Below are positions 18,068 through 27,534 of a DNA stretch of 64,000 bases, piece after piece (the stretch's first letter is position 1; each line of letters begins with the position of its first letter). The DNA comes from an uncultured Flavobacteriaceae bacterium. GTDB lineage: Bacteria > Bacteroidota > Bacteroidia > Flavobacteriales > Flavobacteriaceae. The notes beneath the pieces are model-generated. The model was not told the origin of the DNA. It worked only from the letters and a program-made list of their open reading frames with translations, and did not search any database. A program made the position numbers and the translations under genes. The stretch spans positions 1 to 64,000 of the forward strand of contig CALGLR010000015.1 of assembly GCA_937959395.1 (NCBI GenBank), written 5' to 3'.

Positions 18068-19027
18068 TCAAATCTGCACTCCTTTTAAATAAGATTCTAC
18101 ATTTTCTTTAACTCTAGTTTCTATGCTAGAGACATCTGCCTTTATAAATTTTTCACCCATTATATTCTCGTACAACTCAATATAACGTTCACTTACAGTT
18201 TCAATATAAGCATCACTCATTTCGGGAACTATTTGACCTTCTAATCCTTGAAAATCGTTAGCAATTAGCCATTGGCGAACAAATTCTTTAGACAATTGTT
18301 TTTGTGGTTCATTTGCGTTTTGACGGTCTTGATAGCCTTCAGTATAAAAATAACGTGAAGAATCTGGCGTATGAATTTCATCAATTAATACTATTTTTCC
18401 ATCTTTAGTTTTACCGAATTCGTACTTCGTATCTACTAATATTAATCCGCGAGAAGCCGCAATTTCTGTTCCGCGTTGAAATAATTTTCGAGTATAGTCT
18501 TCTAAAATTAAATAGTCTTCTTCGTTAACTATTCCTCTTTTAAGAATATCTTCTCTCGAAATATCTTCATCATGATCACCCATTTCAGCTTTGGTAGCTG
18601 GAGTAATTATAGGTTCTGGAAATTTGTCGTTTTCTTTCATGCCTTCTGGCATAGTTACACCACAAAGTAATCGCTTGCCCGCTTTATACTCTCTTGCTGC
18701 ATGACCAGACATGTAGCCACGAATAACCATTTCTACTTTAAAAGGTTCGCATAAGTGCCCAACAGCTACGTTAGGGTCTGGAGTAGCGATTAACCAATTT
18801 GGCACAATATCTTGTGTTTGTGCCATAAATTTAGTCGCTATTTGGTTTAATATTTGTCCTTTATAAGGAATTCCCTTTGGCATCACAACATCGAAAGCAC
18901 TTAGTCTATCTGTTGCTACCATTACCAAAACATCATTTTCTAAACTATAAACCGCTCTTACTTTTCCTTTATAAAGACTTTTTTGCCCCGAAAAATTAAA
19001 ATTGGTGTCTATTATTGTATTACTCAT
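18068..19027 (-). CDS. purC: Phosphoribosylaminoimidazole-succinocarboxamide synthase (SAICAR synthase)
   Basis: This 319-aa cytoplasmic enzyme of purine synthesis joins CAIR and aspartate with ATP. Recognisable parts are [20 protein letters not shown] near the N-terminus, [15 protein letters not shown], and [20 protein letters not shown] with the nucleotide/metal acidic residues. The length is that of the longer (yeast-like) SAICAR synthases usual in Bacteroidota. It lies 157 bp downstream of phoH on the same strand, a frequent neighbourhood in Flavobacteriaceae. Confidence 0.95.
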   Translation of the reverse strand: MSNTIIDTNFNFSGQKSLYKGKVRAVYSLENDVLVMVATDRLSAFDVVMPKGIPYKGQILNQIATKFMAQTQDIVPNWLIATPDPNVAVGHLCEPFKVEMVIRGYMSGHAAREYKAGKRLLCGVTMPEGMKENDKFPEPIITPATKAEMGDHDEDISREDILKRGIVNEEDYLILEDYTRKLFQRGTEIAASRGLILVDTKYEFGKTKDGKIVLIDEIHTPDSSRYFYTEGYQDRQNANEPQKQLSKEFVRQWLIANDFQGLEGQIVPEMSDAYIETVSERYIELYENIMGEKFIKADVSSIETRVKENVESYLKGVQI

Positions 19028-19184
19028 TCTATTCTATATAGTTTATATGTTTATTTGTTTAAAAGGTTGTATTAAACTCAAAAAATGGATATTTAACAAG
19101 TTCAACATATTCTTTAGTATTCATTTTTAAATACTAAAAGTAAAATTACACCTCATAAACAAATAAACAAATACACTTTAAACT

Positions 19185-20138
19185 TTATTCTGCATTTTCA
19201 ATATGTCTATAAGCTGCAATAATCTTTTTAACCAGTTTATGACGAATAACATCTTTATCATCTAAAAACACCATCCCAACACCTTCTACATCTTTTAAAA
19301 CTAATAATGCTTCTTTTAAACCAGAAACAGTGCGTCGTGGTAAATCTATTTGTCCAGGATCTCCTGTTAATAAAAACTTCGCGCTTTTACCCATACGGGT
19401 TAGAAACATTTTCATTTGGTTATGCGTTGTGTTTTGACCTTCATCTAAAATCACAAAAGCATTATCTAAAGTACGACCACGCATAAACGCTAACGGCGCT
19501 ATTTGTATTGTACCATTTTCTATGTATTGAGTTAATTTTTCAGGAGCAATCATATCTCTTAATGCATCGTATAGAGGCTGCATATAAGGATCTAATTTTT
19601 CTTTTAAATCTCCTGGTAAAAATCCTAAATTCTCTCCGGCTTCAACAGCAGGACGTGTTAATATAATTCGTTTAACTTCTTTGTTTTTTAAAGCTTGTAC
19701 AGCTAGCGCAACACCTGTATATGTCTTTCCTGTTCCTGCTGGACCAATAGCAAAAACCATATCATTCTTACGCATTAATTCTACTAAACGTCTTTGATTA
19801 GCCGTTTGTGCTTTAATAAGCTTTCCATTAACACCATGTACTATCGTTTCTCCACTTTTCTTTGAAGTCGTATAATCATCACTACTCTGGCTAGTTAAAA
19901 CACGCTCAATAACGTTTTCGTCTAATTTATTATACTTTGCAAAGTGTTTTAATAACATCCCCATCCTACGATCAAACTCCTCTAAAAGTTCTTCATCTCC
20001 TAAGGCTTTAATTTTATTTCCGCGGGCAACTATTTTAAGTTTCGGAAAATATTTTTTTAATAATGCGATATTAGTGTTTTGAGCTCCAAAAAACTCTTTT
20101 GGACTTATCTCTTCAAGTTCAATTACTATTTCGTTCAA
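19185..20138 (-). CDS. phoH: PhoH family ATPase
   Basis: This 317-aa cytoplasmic protein has an N-terminal KH-like region (about residues 1-100) and a PhoH/superfamily-1-helicase-like ATPase domain with Walker A GPAGTGKT (residues 132-139) and Walker B FVILDEGQN. It is the YbeZ type, which is linked to RNA metabolism and ribosome maturation with the YbeY RNase. The start codon appears to be TTG (nt 20136-20138), giving MNEIVIELEEI, a family-typical beginning with no in-frame ATG nearby. It is divergent from the SAM hydrolase-family gene. Confidence 0.92.
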   Translation of the reverse strand: MNEIVIELEEISPKEFFGAQNTNIALLKKYFPKLKIVARGNKIKALGDEELLEEFDRRMGMLLKHFAKYNKLDENVIERVLTSQSSDDYTTSKKSGETIVHGVNGKLIKAQTANQRRLVELMRKNDMVFAIGPAGTGKTYTGVALAVQALKNKEVKRIILTRPAVEAGENLGFLPGDLKEKLDPYMQPLYDALRDMIAPEKLTQYIENGTIQIAPLAFMRGRTLDNAFVILDEGQNTTHNQMKMFLTRMGKSAKFLLTGDPGQIDLPRRTVSGLKEALLVLKDVEGVGMVFLDDKDVIRHKLVKKIIAAYRHIENAE

Positions 20139-20227
20139 AAGCTATACGATTAAGTTAAATTTATATGTTCAATTTTATTAGTTTTGTTATCGTAAAACTA
20201 ATTAATGTGATATACACCAAATTTACA

Positions 20228-20235
20228 TAATTTTG
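20228..20235 (+). promoter_or_regulatory. Bacteroidota -7 promoter element for the SAM hydrolase-family gene
   Basis: TAATTTTG matches the Bacteroidota -7 consensus TAnnTTTG exactly and lies 34 bp before the ATG at 20270. A clear -33 TTTG is not visible at the usual spacing. Confidence 0.45.
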
Positions 20236-20269
20236 TGTGTACTAACTTAAAAACAGATCAAAATAATTT

Positions 20270-21100
20270 ATGCCGATTATCACATTAACAACAGATTTTG
20301 GTGAAAAAGATCATTTTGCTGGTGCGATAAAAGGAGCTATTTATAGTGAAATACCTGATATACAAATCGTTGATATTTCTCACAGCGTTTCTCCTTTTAA
20401 TATTCCTGAAGCTGCTTATATTATTCAGAATGCTTACAGAAGTTTTCCTGAAGGTTCTATTCATATTATTGGTATCGATTCTGAATTAAATGAAGAAAAT
20501 AAACATATCGCTATAAAACTAGACGGTCATTATTTTGTATGTGCTAATAATGGTATTATGAGTATGATTTGTGCCGAAATTACTCCCGAACAAATTGTAG
20601 AAATTAACATTCATGATAAAATTAAAAGTAGTTTCCCTGTATTAGATGTCTTTGTAAAAGCAGCTTGCCACATCGCAAGAGGAGGCGCTTTAGGTATTGT
20701 TGGAAAAGTAATCCAAAGCATAAAACCTATAAAAAACATTAAACCCTACGTAAACGATGATAAAACACAAATCATTGGTAGTATCATTTATATTGATAAC
20801 TACGGAAATGTGATTACCAATATTAAAAAAATCTTTTTTGAAGACATACAAAAAGGACGCCCCTTTGAAATTTCTGCTCGTAATTATAAGTTTAAACGTA
20901 TCTTTTCTAAATATAGCGATATTGTGAATTTTGAAATTCCCGAAGACAAACGTAATGATGAAGGAAGAGGCCTTGTCGTATTTAATTCATCTCAATATTT
21001 AGAAATTGCCATTTACAAAAGTGATAGCCATTCTGTAGGAAGTGCAACTACATTAATGGGATTAAAGTTAAGAGATACGGTTACCATTAATTTTAAGTAG
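20270..21100 (+). CDS. SAM hydrolase (SAM hydroxide adenosyltransferase, DUF62 family)
   Basis: This 276-aa protein of the DUF62/SAM hydroxide adenosyltransferase family splits S-adenosylmethionine to adenosine and methionine. The N-terminus ITLTTDFGEKDHFAGAIKGA has the family's TDFG-D motif, and VDISHSVSPFNI follows. The C-terminal domain starts near GSIIYIDNYGNVITNI. The large loop found in fluorinases and chlorinases is not apparent, so hydrolysis rather than halogenation is expected. In this family the cell role is poorly known. It heads a plus-strand run toward gldF/gldG. A TAGACAG microsatellite starts at its stop codon. Confidence 0.88.
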   Translation: MPIITLTTDFGEKDHFAGAIKGAIYSEIPDIQIVDISHSVSPFNIPEAAYIIQNAYRSFPEGSIHIIGIDSELNEENKHIAIKLDGHYFVCANNGIMSMICAEITPEQIVEINIHDKIKSSFPVLDVFVKAACHIARGGALGIVGKVIQSIKPIKNIKPYVNDDKTQIIGSIIYIDNYGNVITNIKKIFFEDIQKGRPFEISARNYKFKRIFSKYSDIVNFEIPEDKRNDEGRGLVVFNSSQYLEIAIYKSDSHSVGSATTLMGLKLRDTVTINFK

Positions 21101-21123
21101 ACAGTAGACAGTAGACAGTAGAC
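21098..21123. repeat. TAGACAG microsatellite
   Basis: A 7-bp unit TAGACAG is repeated about 3.7 times, starting with the stop codon of the preceding gene. There is no coding role. Slippage here would only alter the intergenic spacer. Confidence 0.8.
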
Positions 21124-21197
21124 AAAAATTAAAAATTCGAGTTTTTGTATCAATAGATATAAAAAATAAATAATAACAATAGAAAATAAGGAACGAC

Positions 21198-21494
21198 TTG
21201 TTAGTAAGAATTGTAAAATTGAGTTTGGCAGAAGAACATATCAACACTTTTCTAGCTAACTTTGAAAAACAGAAAGAAAATATACGAAACTTTGAAGGTT
21301 GTCGTTTTCTAGAATTATACAGGGACAAAACCAATACGAATGTATTTTTTACTTATAGTTATTGGAATACTGAAGCTGATCTTGAAAATTACAGGCATTC
21401 TGAATTATTCAAAGGTATTTGGGCAGTAACAAAACCCATGTTTAACGATAAGCCACAAGCTTGGAGTGTTGATAAATTGGCTACTTTAGATTAA
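21198..21494 (+). CDS. Antibiotic biosynthesis monooxygenase (ABM) domain protein
   Basis: This 98-aa single-domain protein has a dimeric alpha/beta ferredoxin-like fold (ABM, PF03992). The pattern is VRIVKLSLAEEHINTFL, then FEGCRFLELYRD, TYSYWNTEADLENY and the ending KPMFNDKPQAWSV. Members act as heme-degrading enzymes, small monooxygenases or have no known activity. The start is probably the TTG at 21198-21200, preceded by AAGGAA at 21187-21192 as ribosome binding site, because no in-frame ATG comes before the first strand. It lies between the SAM hydrolase-family gene and gldF, as often seen in this family. Confidence 0.85.
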   Translation: MLVRIVKLSLAEEHINTFLANFEKQKENIRNFEGCRFLELYRDKTNTNVFFTYSYWNTEADLENYRHSELFKGIWAVTKPMFNDKPQAWSVDKLATLD

Positions 21495-21507
21495 CGATTT
21501 TTGAATT

Positions 21508-22149
21508 ATGAATAAAACCTTATTTATATTATTTTTTTTATGCCTCAATATTTTATTGGCACAAGAAATTTCGCTTGAAAATAGACGAGACAATATAATG
21601 TATAGAGGTGTCCATAATCCAGTTAGTGCTCTTATAGAAAATGTTGATTGTGATTCTATTTTTTTAAAAGTACCAGATGCTAAAATTCTTTCTAAAAGAG
21701 GTTGTTTTTTTAATATTGTTCCTATTTCTGATAGAAAAGAAATTGATATAAATTTCTATAAAATAACTAATAAAGATACTGTTTTTATAAAAAAAAGAGT
21801 CTTAAGAGTTAGAGATGTTCCAAATCCGACATTTGTAGTCGCTGGAAGAAATGAGGGAAAAATGAAAGTCAGTTATTTCAAAACTCTAAGTATAGCATCA
21901 TTTAACGCAACCAGTGATTCTAGTTTTTTCTGCATGTCATATTATGTAGAAGAATTTAAGATGATTGTACTTCGAAATAATACTTCAGTTGGTGTATCTA
22001 AAAATATTGGCCGTAGAGCTTCATTAGAAACGAAGGAATTAATACAAAAAGTCAAACCTGGAGATATAGTTTATATTCTAGATATAAAATGCGAATTTTT
22101 AAATAATATTGTAGAATTAGACCCTGCTAAATTTGAAATTATCGAATAA
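21508..22149 (+). CDS. Exported protein with GldM C-terminal-like domain
   Basis: This 213-aa protein has a signal peptide (residues 1-19, ending LLAQ) and a first beta domain. A second domain begins VPNPTFVVAGRNEGKMKVSY, which resembles the VPxPxAxVAGKxGG start of the GldM C-terminal domain (PF12080), part of the type IX secretion motor periplasmic arm. The protein is far shorter than GldM and lacks its N-terminal helix and helical bundle. Its position two genes before gldF suggests, but does not show, a link with gliding or T9SS. It could bind a GldM or GldN partner, or be unrelated. Confidence 0.65.
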   Translation: MNKTLFILFFLCLNILLAQEISLENRRDNIMYRGVHNPVSALIENVDCDSIFLKVPDAKILSKRGCFFNIVPISDRKEIDINFYKITNKDTVFIKKRVLRVRDVPNPTFVVAGRNEGKMKVSYFKTLSIASFNATSDSSFFCMSYYVEEFKMIVLRNNTSVGVSKNIGRRASLETKELIQKVKPGDIVYILDIKCEFLNNIVELDPAKFEIIE

Positions 22150-22189
22150 CAAAACTAATTACTAACGACTAGAAACTAACAACTGCTAA

Positions 22190-22909
22190 ATGTTTGCATT
22201 ACTAAAAAAAGAATTTAACTCATTTTTCGCCTCACCAATTGGTTATTTGGTGATTGCTATTTTTTTGTTATTAAATGGCTTGTTTTTATGGTTATTTAAA
22301 GGAGAATTTAATGTTCTTGATTATGGTTTTAGTGATTTATCCTCCTTCTTTTTAATTTCCCCTTGGATTTTTATTTTTTTAATTCCAGCCATTACCATGC
22401 GCAGCTTTAGTGACGAAAAAAAACAAGGAACATTAGAGTTATTATTAACTAAACCTATTTCTCATTTTCACATTGTTTTAGGCAAGTATTTAGGAGCTTT
22501 ATCATTAATAATAATAGCATTAATACCTACATTATTATATGTCTATACTGTACATCAACTAGGAAAACCTGTTGGTAATTTAGATACAGGAAGTACTGTA
22601 GGTTCTTATTTTGGTTTATTATTTCTAGCGGCGGCTTATACTGCTATTGGCATATTTGCTTCTACCCTATCTAATAATCAAATTGTAGCCTTTATAATTG
22701 CTGTATTTCTATGTTTCTTTTTTTATATTGGTTTTGAAGGTATTGCTGGTTTTACCTCTAGTGGTTTCATAGAACAATTAGGAATGAGTTCACATTACAA
22801 AAGCATAAGTAGAGGTGTAATAGACTCTAGAGATATTATTTATTTTTTGAGTATTACCATTTTATTTTTAGTCCTTACCAAACTTAATATTAACAGAGAA
22901 GTTAAATGA
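22190..22909 (+). CDS. gldF: Gliding motility ABC transporter permease GldF
   Basis: This 239-aa inner-membrane protein has six helices of the ABC-2 permease type. It starts MFALLKKEFNSFFASPIGY and contains PAITMRSFSDEKKQGTLELL, the conserved loop of this family. GldF works with GldG and the ATPase GldA in a transporter needed for gliding in Flavobacterium johnsoniae. GldA is not encoded in this window. It overlaps the next ORF by 4 nt and is in the same run as gldG. Confidence 0.93.
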   Translation: MFALLKKEFNSFFASPIGYLVIAIFLLLNGLFLWLFKGEFNVLDYGFSDLSSFFLISPWIFIFLIPAITMRSFSDEKKQGTLELLLTKPISHFHIVLGKYLGALSLIIIALIPTLLYVYTVHQLGKPVGNLDTGSTVGSYFGLLFLAAAYTAIGIFASTLSNNQIVAFIIAVFLCFFFYIGFEGIAGFTSSGFIEQLGMSSHYKSISRGVIDSRDIIYFLSITILFLVLTKLNINREVK

Positions 22910-23391
22910 TAATTACCTACAAATTAGTCATTTTTTTAATTATTGTTTTTGTTTTACTTTGGTTATTTATTAGAACTATAGATGAGCGGAAATGGTTGAC
23001 TTTACTATTAACAATTATTTTTACACCAATTGTATATTTTTATTTATTTTATCCATTACTTAATATTTTTAGTAGTTACCATCATGAAAAACATTTTAAT
23101 GCTGAACAATGGATTGAAAAACCAAATTTAAGATACGAAATGGCTGATGAAATGATAAAAAACAAACTATTAATTGGTAAAACCAAAGCAGAAATAGAAA
23201 CCTTACTTGGCAACTATGAATGGTTAACTTGGGATGAAACATTAAAAGCCAAATCGCAAAAAAAATGGAATTATAATCTTGGTTTTGTACCTGGTGCTTT
23301 TAATAACATGCAAGAATGTATTGAGCTTAATTTTAATAACGAACAAGTAATCGCTATAAGACGCTATCAAATGAAAAAAGAATTTGAATAA
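22906..23391 (+). CDS. Membrane-anchored SmpA/OmlA-like protein between gldF and gldG
   Basis: This 161-aa protein has two N-terminal transmembrane helices (about residues 5-22 and 29-50) and a soluble C-terminal half. That half contains NKLLIGKTKAEIETLLGNYE followed by a short beta region ending VIAIRRYQMKKEFE, resembling the SmpA/OmlA/BamE fold (a G-x-T-xx-E-V-xxxLG start). It overlaps gldF by 4 nt and the TTG start of gldG by 8 nt, so it is translationally coupled to both. No function is known. Insertion of a gene between gldF and gldG is unusual. Confidence 0.75.
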   Translation: MIITYKLVIFLIIVFVLLWLFIRTIDERKWLTLLLTIIFTPIVYFYLFYPLLNIFSSYHHEKHFNAEQWIEKPNLRYEMADEMIKNKLLIGKTKAEIETLLGNYEWLTWDETLKAKSQKKWNYNLGFVPGAFNNMQECIELNFNNEQVIAIRRYQMKKEFE

Positions 23392-25051
23392 AAACATAAA
23401 ACACATAGCCATTTTATTCATCGCATTAATTGCTGTGAATTTTATAAGTTCTCGAGTATACAAACGTTTCGATTTAACTTCAGACAAACGCTATACACTT
23501 AACCAATCAGCACTTAATGTAATTACTGATATTGATTCCCCTATAGCTATAGATGTTTTTCTGGAAGGCAAAGATTTTCCTTCAGAATTTAGGCGTTTAC
23601 AAACTGAAACTAGGCAATTACTCGAGGAGTTTTCTGCAAACAATAATAACATTACATTTAATTTCTTAAATCCCATTGAAGACGATGCGACTAGAGATAG
23701 AAACATAAAGCAATTACAAGCAAGAGGCTTAACTCCCATGCAAGTTAATGTTCAGGAAAATGGAAAATCTTCTCAAGAAATTGTTTTTCCTTGGGCGCTT
23801 GCAAGCTATAACGACCAAACCGTTATTATTCCATTAATAAAAAATAAAATTGGAGCTTCTCAACAAGAATTAGTAACCAATTCTGTACAACATTTAGAAT
23901 ATGCTTTTGCTGATGGTTTTAGCAAATTAGTTAACCCCAAGCGCCGTAAAATAGCCGTATTAAAAGGTAACGGGCAGTTAGAAAACAAAAATATTGTAAG
24001 TTTTTTAAAAACCATAAAAGACTATTATTTTATAGCACCTTTTACTTTAGATAGTGTCGCAAAACGACCTCAAGAAACATTAGAAGAAATTAAAGAATAC
24101 GATTTAATAGTTTCTGCCAAACCAACAGAAGCCTTTAGCGAAGAAGAAAAGCTAGTTCTTGATCAATACACGATGAATGGTGGTAAAAGTCTTTGGTTAA
24201 TTGATGCTGTAGCCATGGAAAAAGATAGTTTGTATAATGCTTCAGGAAGAAATTTTGCAACTGCTAGAGATCTTAATTTAACCGATTTCTTTTTTAAATA
24301 TGGTGTACGGATAAACCCAGTTTTAGTAAGTACGCTATACTCTGCTCCTATAACGTTAGCTGTGGGTGAAGGCAGTGAATCTCAATTTCAACATTTGCGC
24401 TGGCCCTACTCTCCCCTAGCAAATAGCACTAGCAAACATCCAATTGTAAATAATTTAAATTTAGTAAAGTTTGATTTTGCTAATCAAATAGATACTTTAA
24501 AAAACAACATTTCTAAAACTATTTTATTACAAAGCGGGTCACTTACCAAATTAGAAGGAGCTCCGCGAGAGATTAGTTTAGAAATGGTAACTAAAGACCC
24601 ACAAAAAGAAACCTTTAATAAAGGTCCTCAAAACCTAGCTGTATTGTTAGAAGGTGAATTTACTTCAGTTTACAACAATAGAATTAAGCCCTTTAAGCTT
24701 TCAGAAGAAAAAAATAAAAGTGTTCCTACTAAAATGATTGTTATTGCAGATGGAGATGTTATTAAAAACGAAATTGGAAGAAAAGGACCTGAGGAATTAG
24801 GTTTTGATCGTTGGACTGGAAAATCGTATGGAAACAAAGAATTTTTGCTTAACGCCATTAATTATCTTTTGGATGACGACGGACTTATAAACATTCGTTC
24901 TAAAGAAATTAATGTTGCATTTCTTGATCAAGAAAAAATCATAAAAACGAAAACAAAATGGCAACTTATTAATATCCTCCTTCCGCTCTTATTTTTAGGT
25001 GCTTTTGGATTTGTTTTTAATTATCTACGTAGAAAAAAATATTCAAAATAA
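23384..25051 (+). CDS. gldG: Gliding motility-associated ABC transporter substrate-binding protein GldG
   Basis: This 555-aa protein has an N-terminal signal anchor (about residues 7-22), the SDKRYTLNQSALNVITDIDS segment typical of GldG, a long periplasmic part of the ABC-type uncharacterised domain, and a C-terminal transmembrane helix before YLRRKKYSK. It is the second membrane component of the GldA-GldF-GldG transporter. The start is a TTG at 23384-23386, which overlaps the preceding gene by 8 nt and gives MNKNIKHIAI, as expected for the family. The next gene, dnaN, has its own promoter. Confidence 0.93.
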   Translation: MNKNIKHIAILFIALIAVNFISSRVYKRFDLTSDKRYTLNQSALNVITDIDSPIAIDVFLEGKDFPSEFRRLQTETRQLLEEFSANNNNITFNFLNPIEDDATRDRNIKQLQARGLTPMQVNVQENGKSSQEIVFPWALASYNDQTVIIPLIKNKIGASQQELVTNSVQHLEYAFADGFSKLVNPKRRKIAVLKGNGQLENKNIVSFLKTIKDYYFIAPFTLDSVAKRPQETLEEIKEYDLIVSAKPTEAFSEEEKLVLDQYTMNGGKSLWLIDAVAMEKDSLYNASGRNFATARDLNLTDFFFKYGVRINPVLVSTLYSAPITLAVGEGSESQFQHLRWPYSPLANSTSKHPIVNNLNLVKFDFANQIDTLKNNISKTILLQSGSLTKLEGAPREISLEMVTKDPQKETFNKGPQNLAVLLEGEFTSVYNNRIKPFKLSEEKNKSVPTKMIVIADGDVIKNEIGRKGPEELGFDRWTGKSYGNKEFLLNAINYLLDDDGLINIRSKEINVAFLDQEKIIKTKTKWQLINILLPLLFLGAFGFVFNYLRRKKYSK

Positions 25052-25133
25052 TAGTATTGCTTCTTCTTAAACTCTTGCTTTTTTAACAAAAAACATGTTA
25101 ATAAGTTTGTTTCTGTTTTAGACGCTTTAGCGA

Positions 25134-25141
25134 TATATTTG
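25134..25141 (+). promoter_or_regulatory. Bacteroidota -7 promoter element of dnaN
   Basis: TATATTTG is an exact TAnnTTTG match, 25 bp before the dnaN ATG. A TTTG at 25106-25109 may serve as the upstream element, though the 24-bp spacing is longer than the usual 19. Confidence 0.5.
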
Positions 25142-25166
25142 TATTAATTAATCTGACATCTACACA

Positions 25167-26285
25167 ATGAAATTTATAGTATCAAGCACATATTTATTAA
25201 AACAATTGCAAGTTTTAGGAGGCGTTATTAATAGCTCAAACACATTACCTATTTTAGATAATTTTCTTTTTGAATTAGATAAAAATAAATTAACGGTTTC
25301 TGCTAGCGATCTAGAAACAACAATGTCTACAACTTTAGATGTAGAAAGTGACGAAAACGGTAATGTGGCTATTCCTGCTCGTTTGTTATTAGATACTTTA
25401 AAAACATTTCCAGAACAACCTCTAACATTTGTTATAGAGGAAAACAATACTATAGAAATTAGCTCAAACCATGGTAAGTATGCATTAGCATATGCCGATG
25501 GTAAAGAGTTTCCTAAGGCTGTAGAACTAGAAGATCCTAGCTCTACTACAATAGCAGGGAATATATTAGCTACTGCCATTAGCAAAACTATTTTTGCTGC
25601 CGGTAATGATGATTTAAGACCAGTAATGAGCGGTGTGTTTTTTCAATTCTCAACAGATAACTTAACTTTTGTAGCTACAGATGCGCATAAACTTGTAAAA
25701 TACACAAGAGAAGATGTTAGCGCTTCTCAAGTAGCAGAGTTTATTATGCCAAAGAAACCATTAACACTTTTAAAAGGAATTTTAGGAGCAAGCGATGAAG
25801 ACATTACTATAGAGTATAATGAATCTAATGCAAAATTCACTTTTGACAATACAATATTAATATGTCGCTTAATTGATGGAAAATATCCAAATTATGAAGC
25901 GGTAATTCCTAAAGAGAATCCTAATGTATTAAGCATAGATAGAACACAGTTTTTAAACTCTGTTAAGCGTGTGAGTATATTCTCAAATAAAACAACACAC
26001 CAGATACGTTTAAAAATTGCTGGAGCAGAGTTAAATATTTCTGCAGAAGATATCGATTATAGCAATAAAGCAGAAGAACGTTTAACTTGCGATTATCAAG
26101 GTGATGATATGCAAATTGGTTTCAACTCTCGTTTCTTAACAGAAATGCTTAATAATCTTAATTCTACAGATGTTCAGCTAGAAATGAGTATGCCAAATAG
26201 AGCTGGGATATTAACCCCAGTAGATGGCGTTGAAGAAGGAGAACATGTTACCATGCTGGTTATGCCAGTAATGCTGAATAGTTAA
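25167..26285 (+). CDS. dnaN: DNA polymerase III subunit beta (sliding clamp)
   Basis: This 372-aa protein forms the ring-shaped dimer that holds the replicative polymerase on DNA. Three clamp domains of about 120 residues are visible. Markers include LLDTLKTFPEQPL, FVATDAHKLVKY in the second domain and MLVMPVMLNS at the C-terminus (the usual MPMRL region). It ends with a strong terminator at 26321. No dnaA or oriC motif cluster is seen here, so this is not evidently the chromosome origin. Confidence 0.97.
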   Translation: MKFIVSSTYLLKQLQVLGGVINSSNTLPILDNFLFELDKNKLTVSASDLETTMSTTLDVESDENGNVAIPARLLLDTLKTFPEQPLTFVIEENNTIEISSNHGKYALAYADGKEFPKAVELEDPSSTTIAGNILATAISKTIFAAGNDDLRPVMSGVFFQFSTDNLTFVATDAHKLVKYTREDVSASQVAEFIMPKKPLTLLKGILGASDEDITIEYNESNAKFTFDNTILICRLIDGKYPNYEAVIPKENPNVLSIDRTQFLNSVKRVSIFSNKTTHQIRLKIAGAELNISAEDIDYSNKAEERLTCDYQGDDMQIGFNSRFLTEMLNNLNSTDVQLEMSMPNRAGILTPVDGVEEGEHVTMLVMPVMLNS

Positions 26286-26320
26286 GCTATTATAAAAACA
26301 AATACATTACTATATTTACT

Positions 26321-26348
26321 AAAACCACAATTAAAATTGTGGTTTTTT
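26321..26348 (+). terminator. Rho-independent terminator of dnaN
   Basis: AAAACCACAATT, a short AAA loop and AATTGTGGTTTTTT form a strong hairpin with a T-run, 36 bp after the dnaN stop. Confidence 0.9.
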
Positions 26349-26378
26349 GGTTTAAAAACTTACTGTAAATCGTTTATA

Positions 26379-26891
26379 ATGCAAATACAAACAAGTATAC
26401 TACAAGATATAGATATTATTTTTGAACTATATGACAAAGCTATTACCTACCAAAAAGAACGCTACAGACTTCATTGGCCAGTATTTAAACGTACTCTTGT
26501 CGAAAATGAAATTAAAGAAAAACGCCAGTTCAAAATTGTAATTAATAATAGTGTAGTTTGTGTATTTGCTATTACTTATGAGGATCCATTTATATGGGAA
26601 GAAAAAAATAAAGATACTGCAGTTTACATTCACCGTATTGCAACACATCCAAATTTTAGAGGACAAAATTTTGTTTCTCAAATTGTAGAATGGGCAAAAA
26701 ACCACGCTATTAAAAATAATAAAGATTTTGTACGATTAGATACTACTGGAGAAAATAAAAAGCTTATTACTCACTATTGTAAAAGTGGGTTTTCTTTTCT
26801 TGGCATGATTTATTTAAAAAGTACAACTCATCTACCAAAACACTATCAAAACGGAGAACCTGTATGCTTATTTGAGATTAAAACTAGATAG
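26379..26891 (+). CDS. GNAT family N-acetyltransferase
   Basis: I place the start at MQIQTSILQD (nt 26379), giving 170 aa. An upstream in-frame ATG at 26337 lies inside the dnaN terminator and adds residues not typical of the fold. The GNAT acetyl-CoA motif A is visible as AVYIHRIATHPNFRGQNFVS, followed by the C-terminal strand pattern LDTTGENKKLITHYCKSGFS. The acyl acceptor is unknown. It stands alone, between the dnaN terminator and the response regulator genes. Confidence 0.82.
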   Translation: MQIQTSILQDIDIIFELYDKAITYQKERYRLHWPVFKRTLVENEIKEKRQFKIVINNSVVCVFAITYEDPFIWEEKNKDTAVYIHRIATHPNFRGQNFVSQIVEWAKNHAIKNNKDFVRLDTTGENKKLITHYCKSGFSFLGMIYLKSTTHLPKHYQNGEPVCLFEIKTR

Positions 26892-27062
26892 TAGTTTAAT
26901 TCGTACAAAGTGATGAATAATCAGATAAAACGTTTAAAAAACATGCTTAAATACAAAATTAAATGCACTTAATCGATAAAAAAAGCATTTCAGCTATTAA
27001 ATGATTGTTCTCAGAATCTAAAAATTTAACTTAGCATTGCTGACCCCAAAAACTCCCTAACC

Positions 27063-27494
27063 ATGACAAAGACTATCGAATGCGTTCTATTAATTGATGA
27101 TGATGTTGCAACAAACTTTTACAACAAAAGAGTAATAGACAAACACGAAAAATTTAAAGAAATAGTTATTGCTAACAGTGCTCGAAAAGCACTATTTTAT
27201 TTACTAGAATCTTCACTAGGCAAATGTAAAAAGCCTAGTATTATTTTCTTAGATATTAACATGCCAGGCATGAATGGTTGGGAATTTTTACAAGAATATA
27301 AAGAACTAGATGAAACAATTACTCATGATATCAAATTAATAATGCTAACAACATCTAATAGTATAGATGATTATAATAAATCATTAACCTATGATTTAGT
27401 AAATGATTTTATAAACAAACCATTATCCGGAGATTTACTAGATAATTTAATTGAAACTCACTATAATGTTATAAATAATAGAAAAATAATTTAA
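27063..27494 (+). CDS. Single-domain response regulator (CheY-like), first of pair
   Basis: This 143-aa receiver domain has no output domain. Acidic pocket residues are in LLIDDDVATNFY, the phospho-acceptor is D64 in IIFLDINMPGMNGWEF, the Thr switch lies near MLTTSNS and the conserved Lys is in FINKPLS. The DD-xxN-xxx start is the type found in Bacteroidota receivers that serve hybrid-like phosphorelays. It is followed at 40 bp by a paralogous receiver, then by a TonB-dependent receptor and a histidine kinase, which is the likely phosphodonor. Confidence 0.9.
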   Translation: MTKTIECVLLIDDDVATNFYNKRVIDKHEKFKEIVIANSARKALFYLLESSLGKCKKPSIIFLDINMPGMNGWEFLQEYKELDETITHDIKLIMLTTSNSIDDYNKSLTYDLVNDFINKPLSGDLLDNLIETHYNVINNRKII

Positions 27495-27534
27495 ACAAAA
27501 AGCAATTTTTTAGTCCCAAAAAAACCTCAAACTT

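Noticed and set aside
20270-21100. Fluorinase or chlorinase
   Set aside because: The family includes them, but the halogenase-specific loop is not apparent and hydrolases are the common members.
25134-25166. Chromosomal replication origin near dnaN
   Set aside because: No cluster of DnaA boxes, no dnaA gene and no rpmH/gidA-type neighbours are visible.
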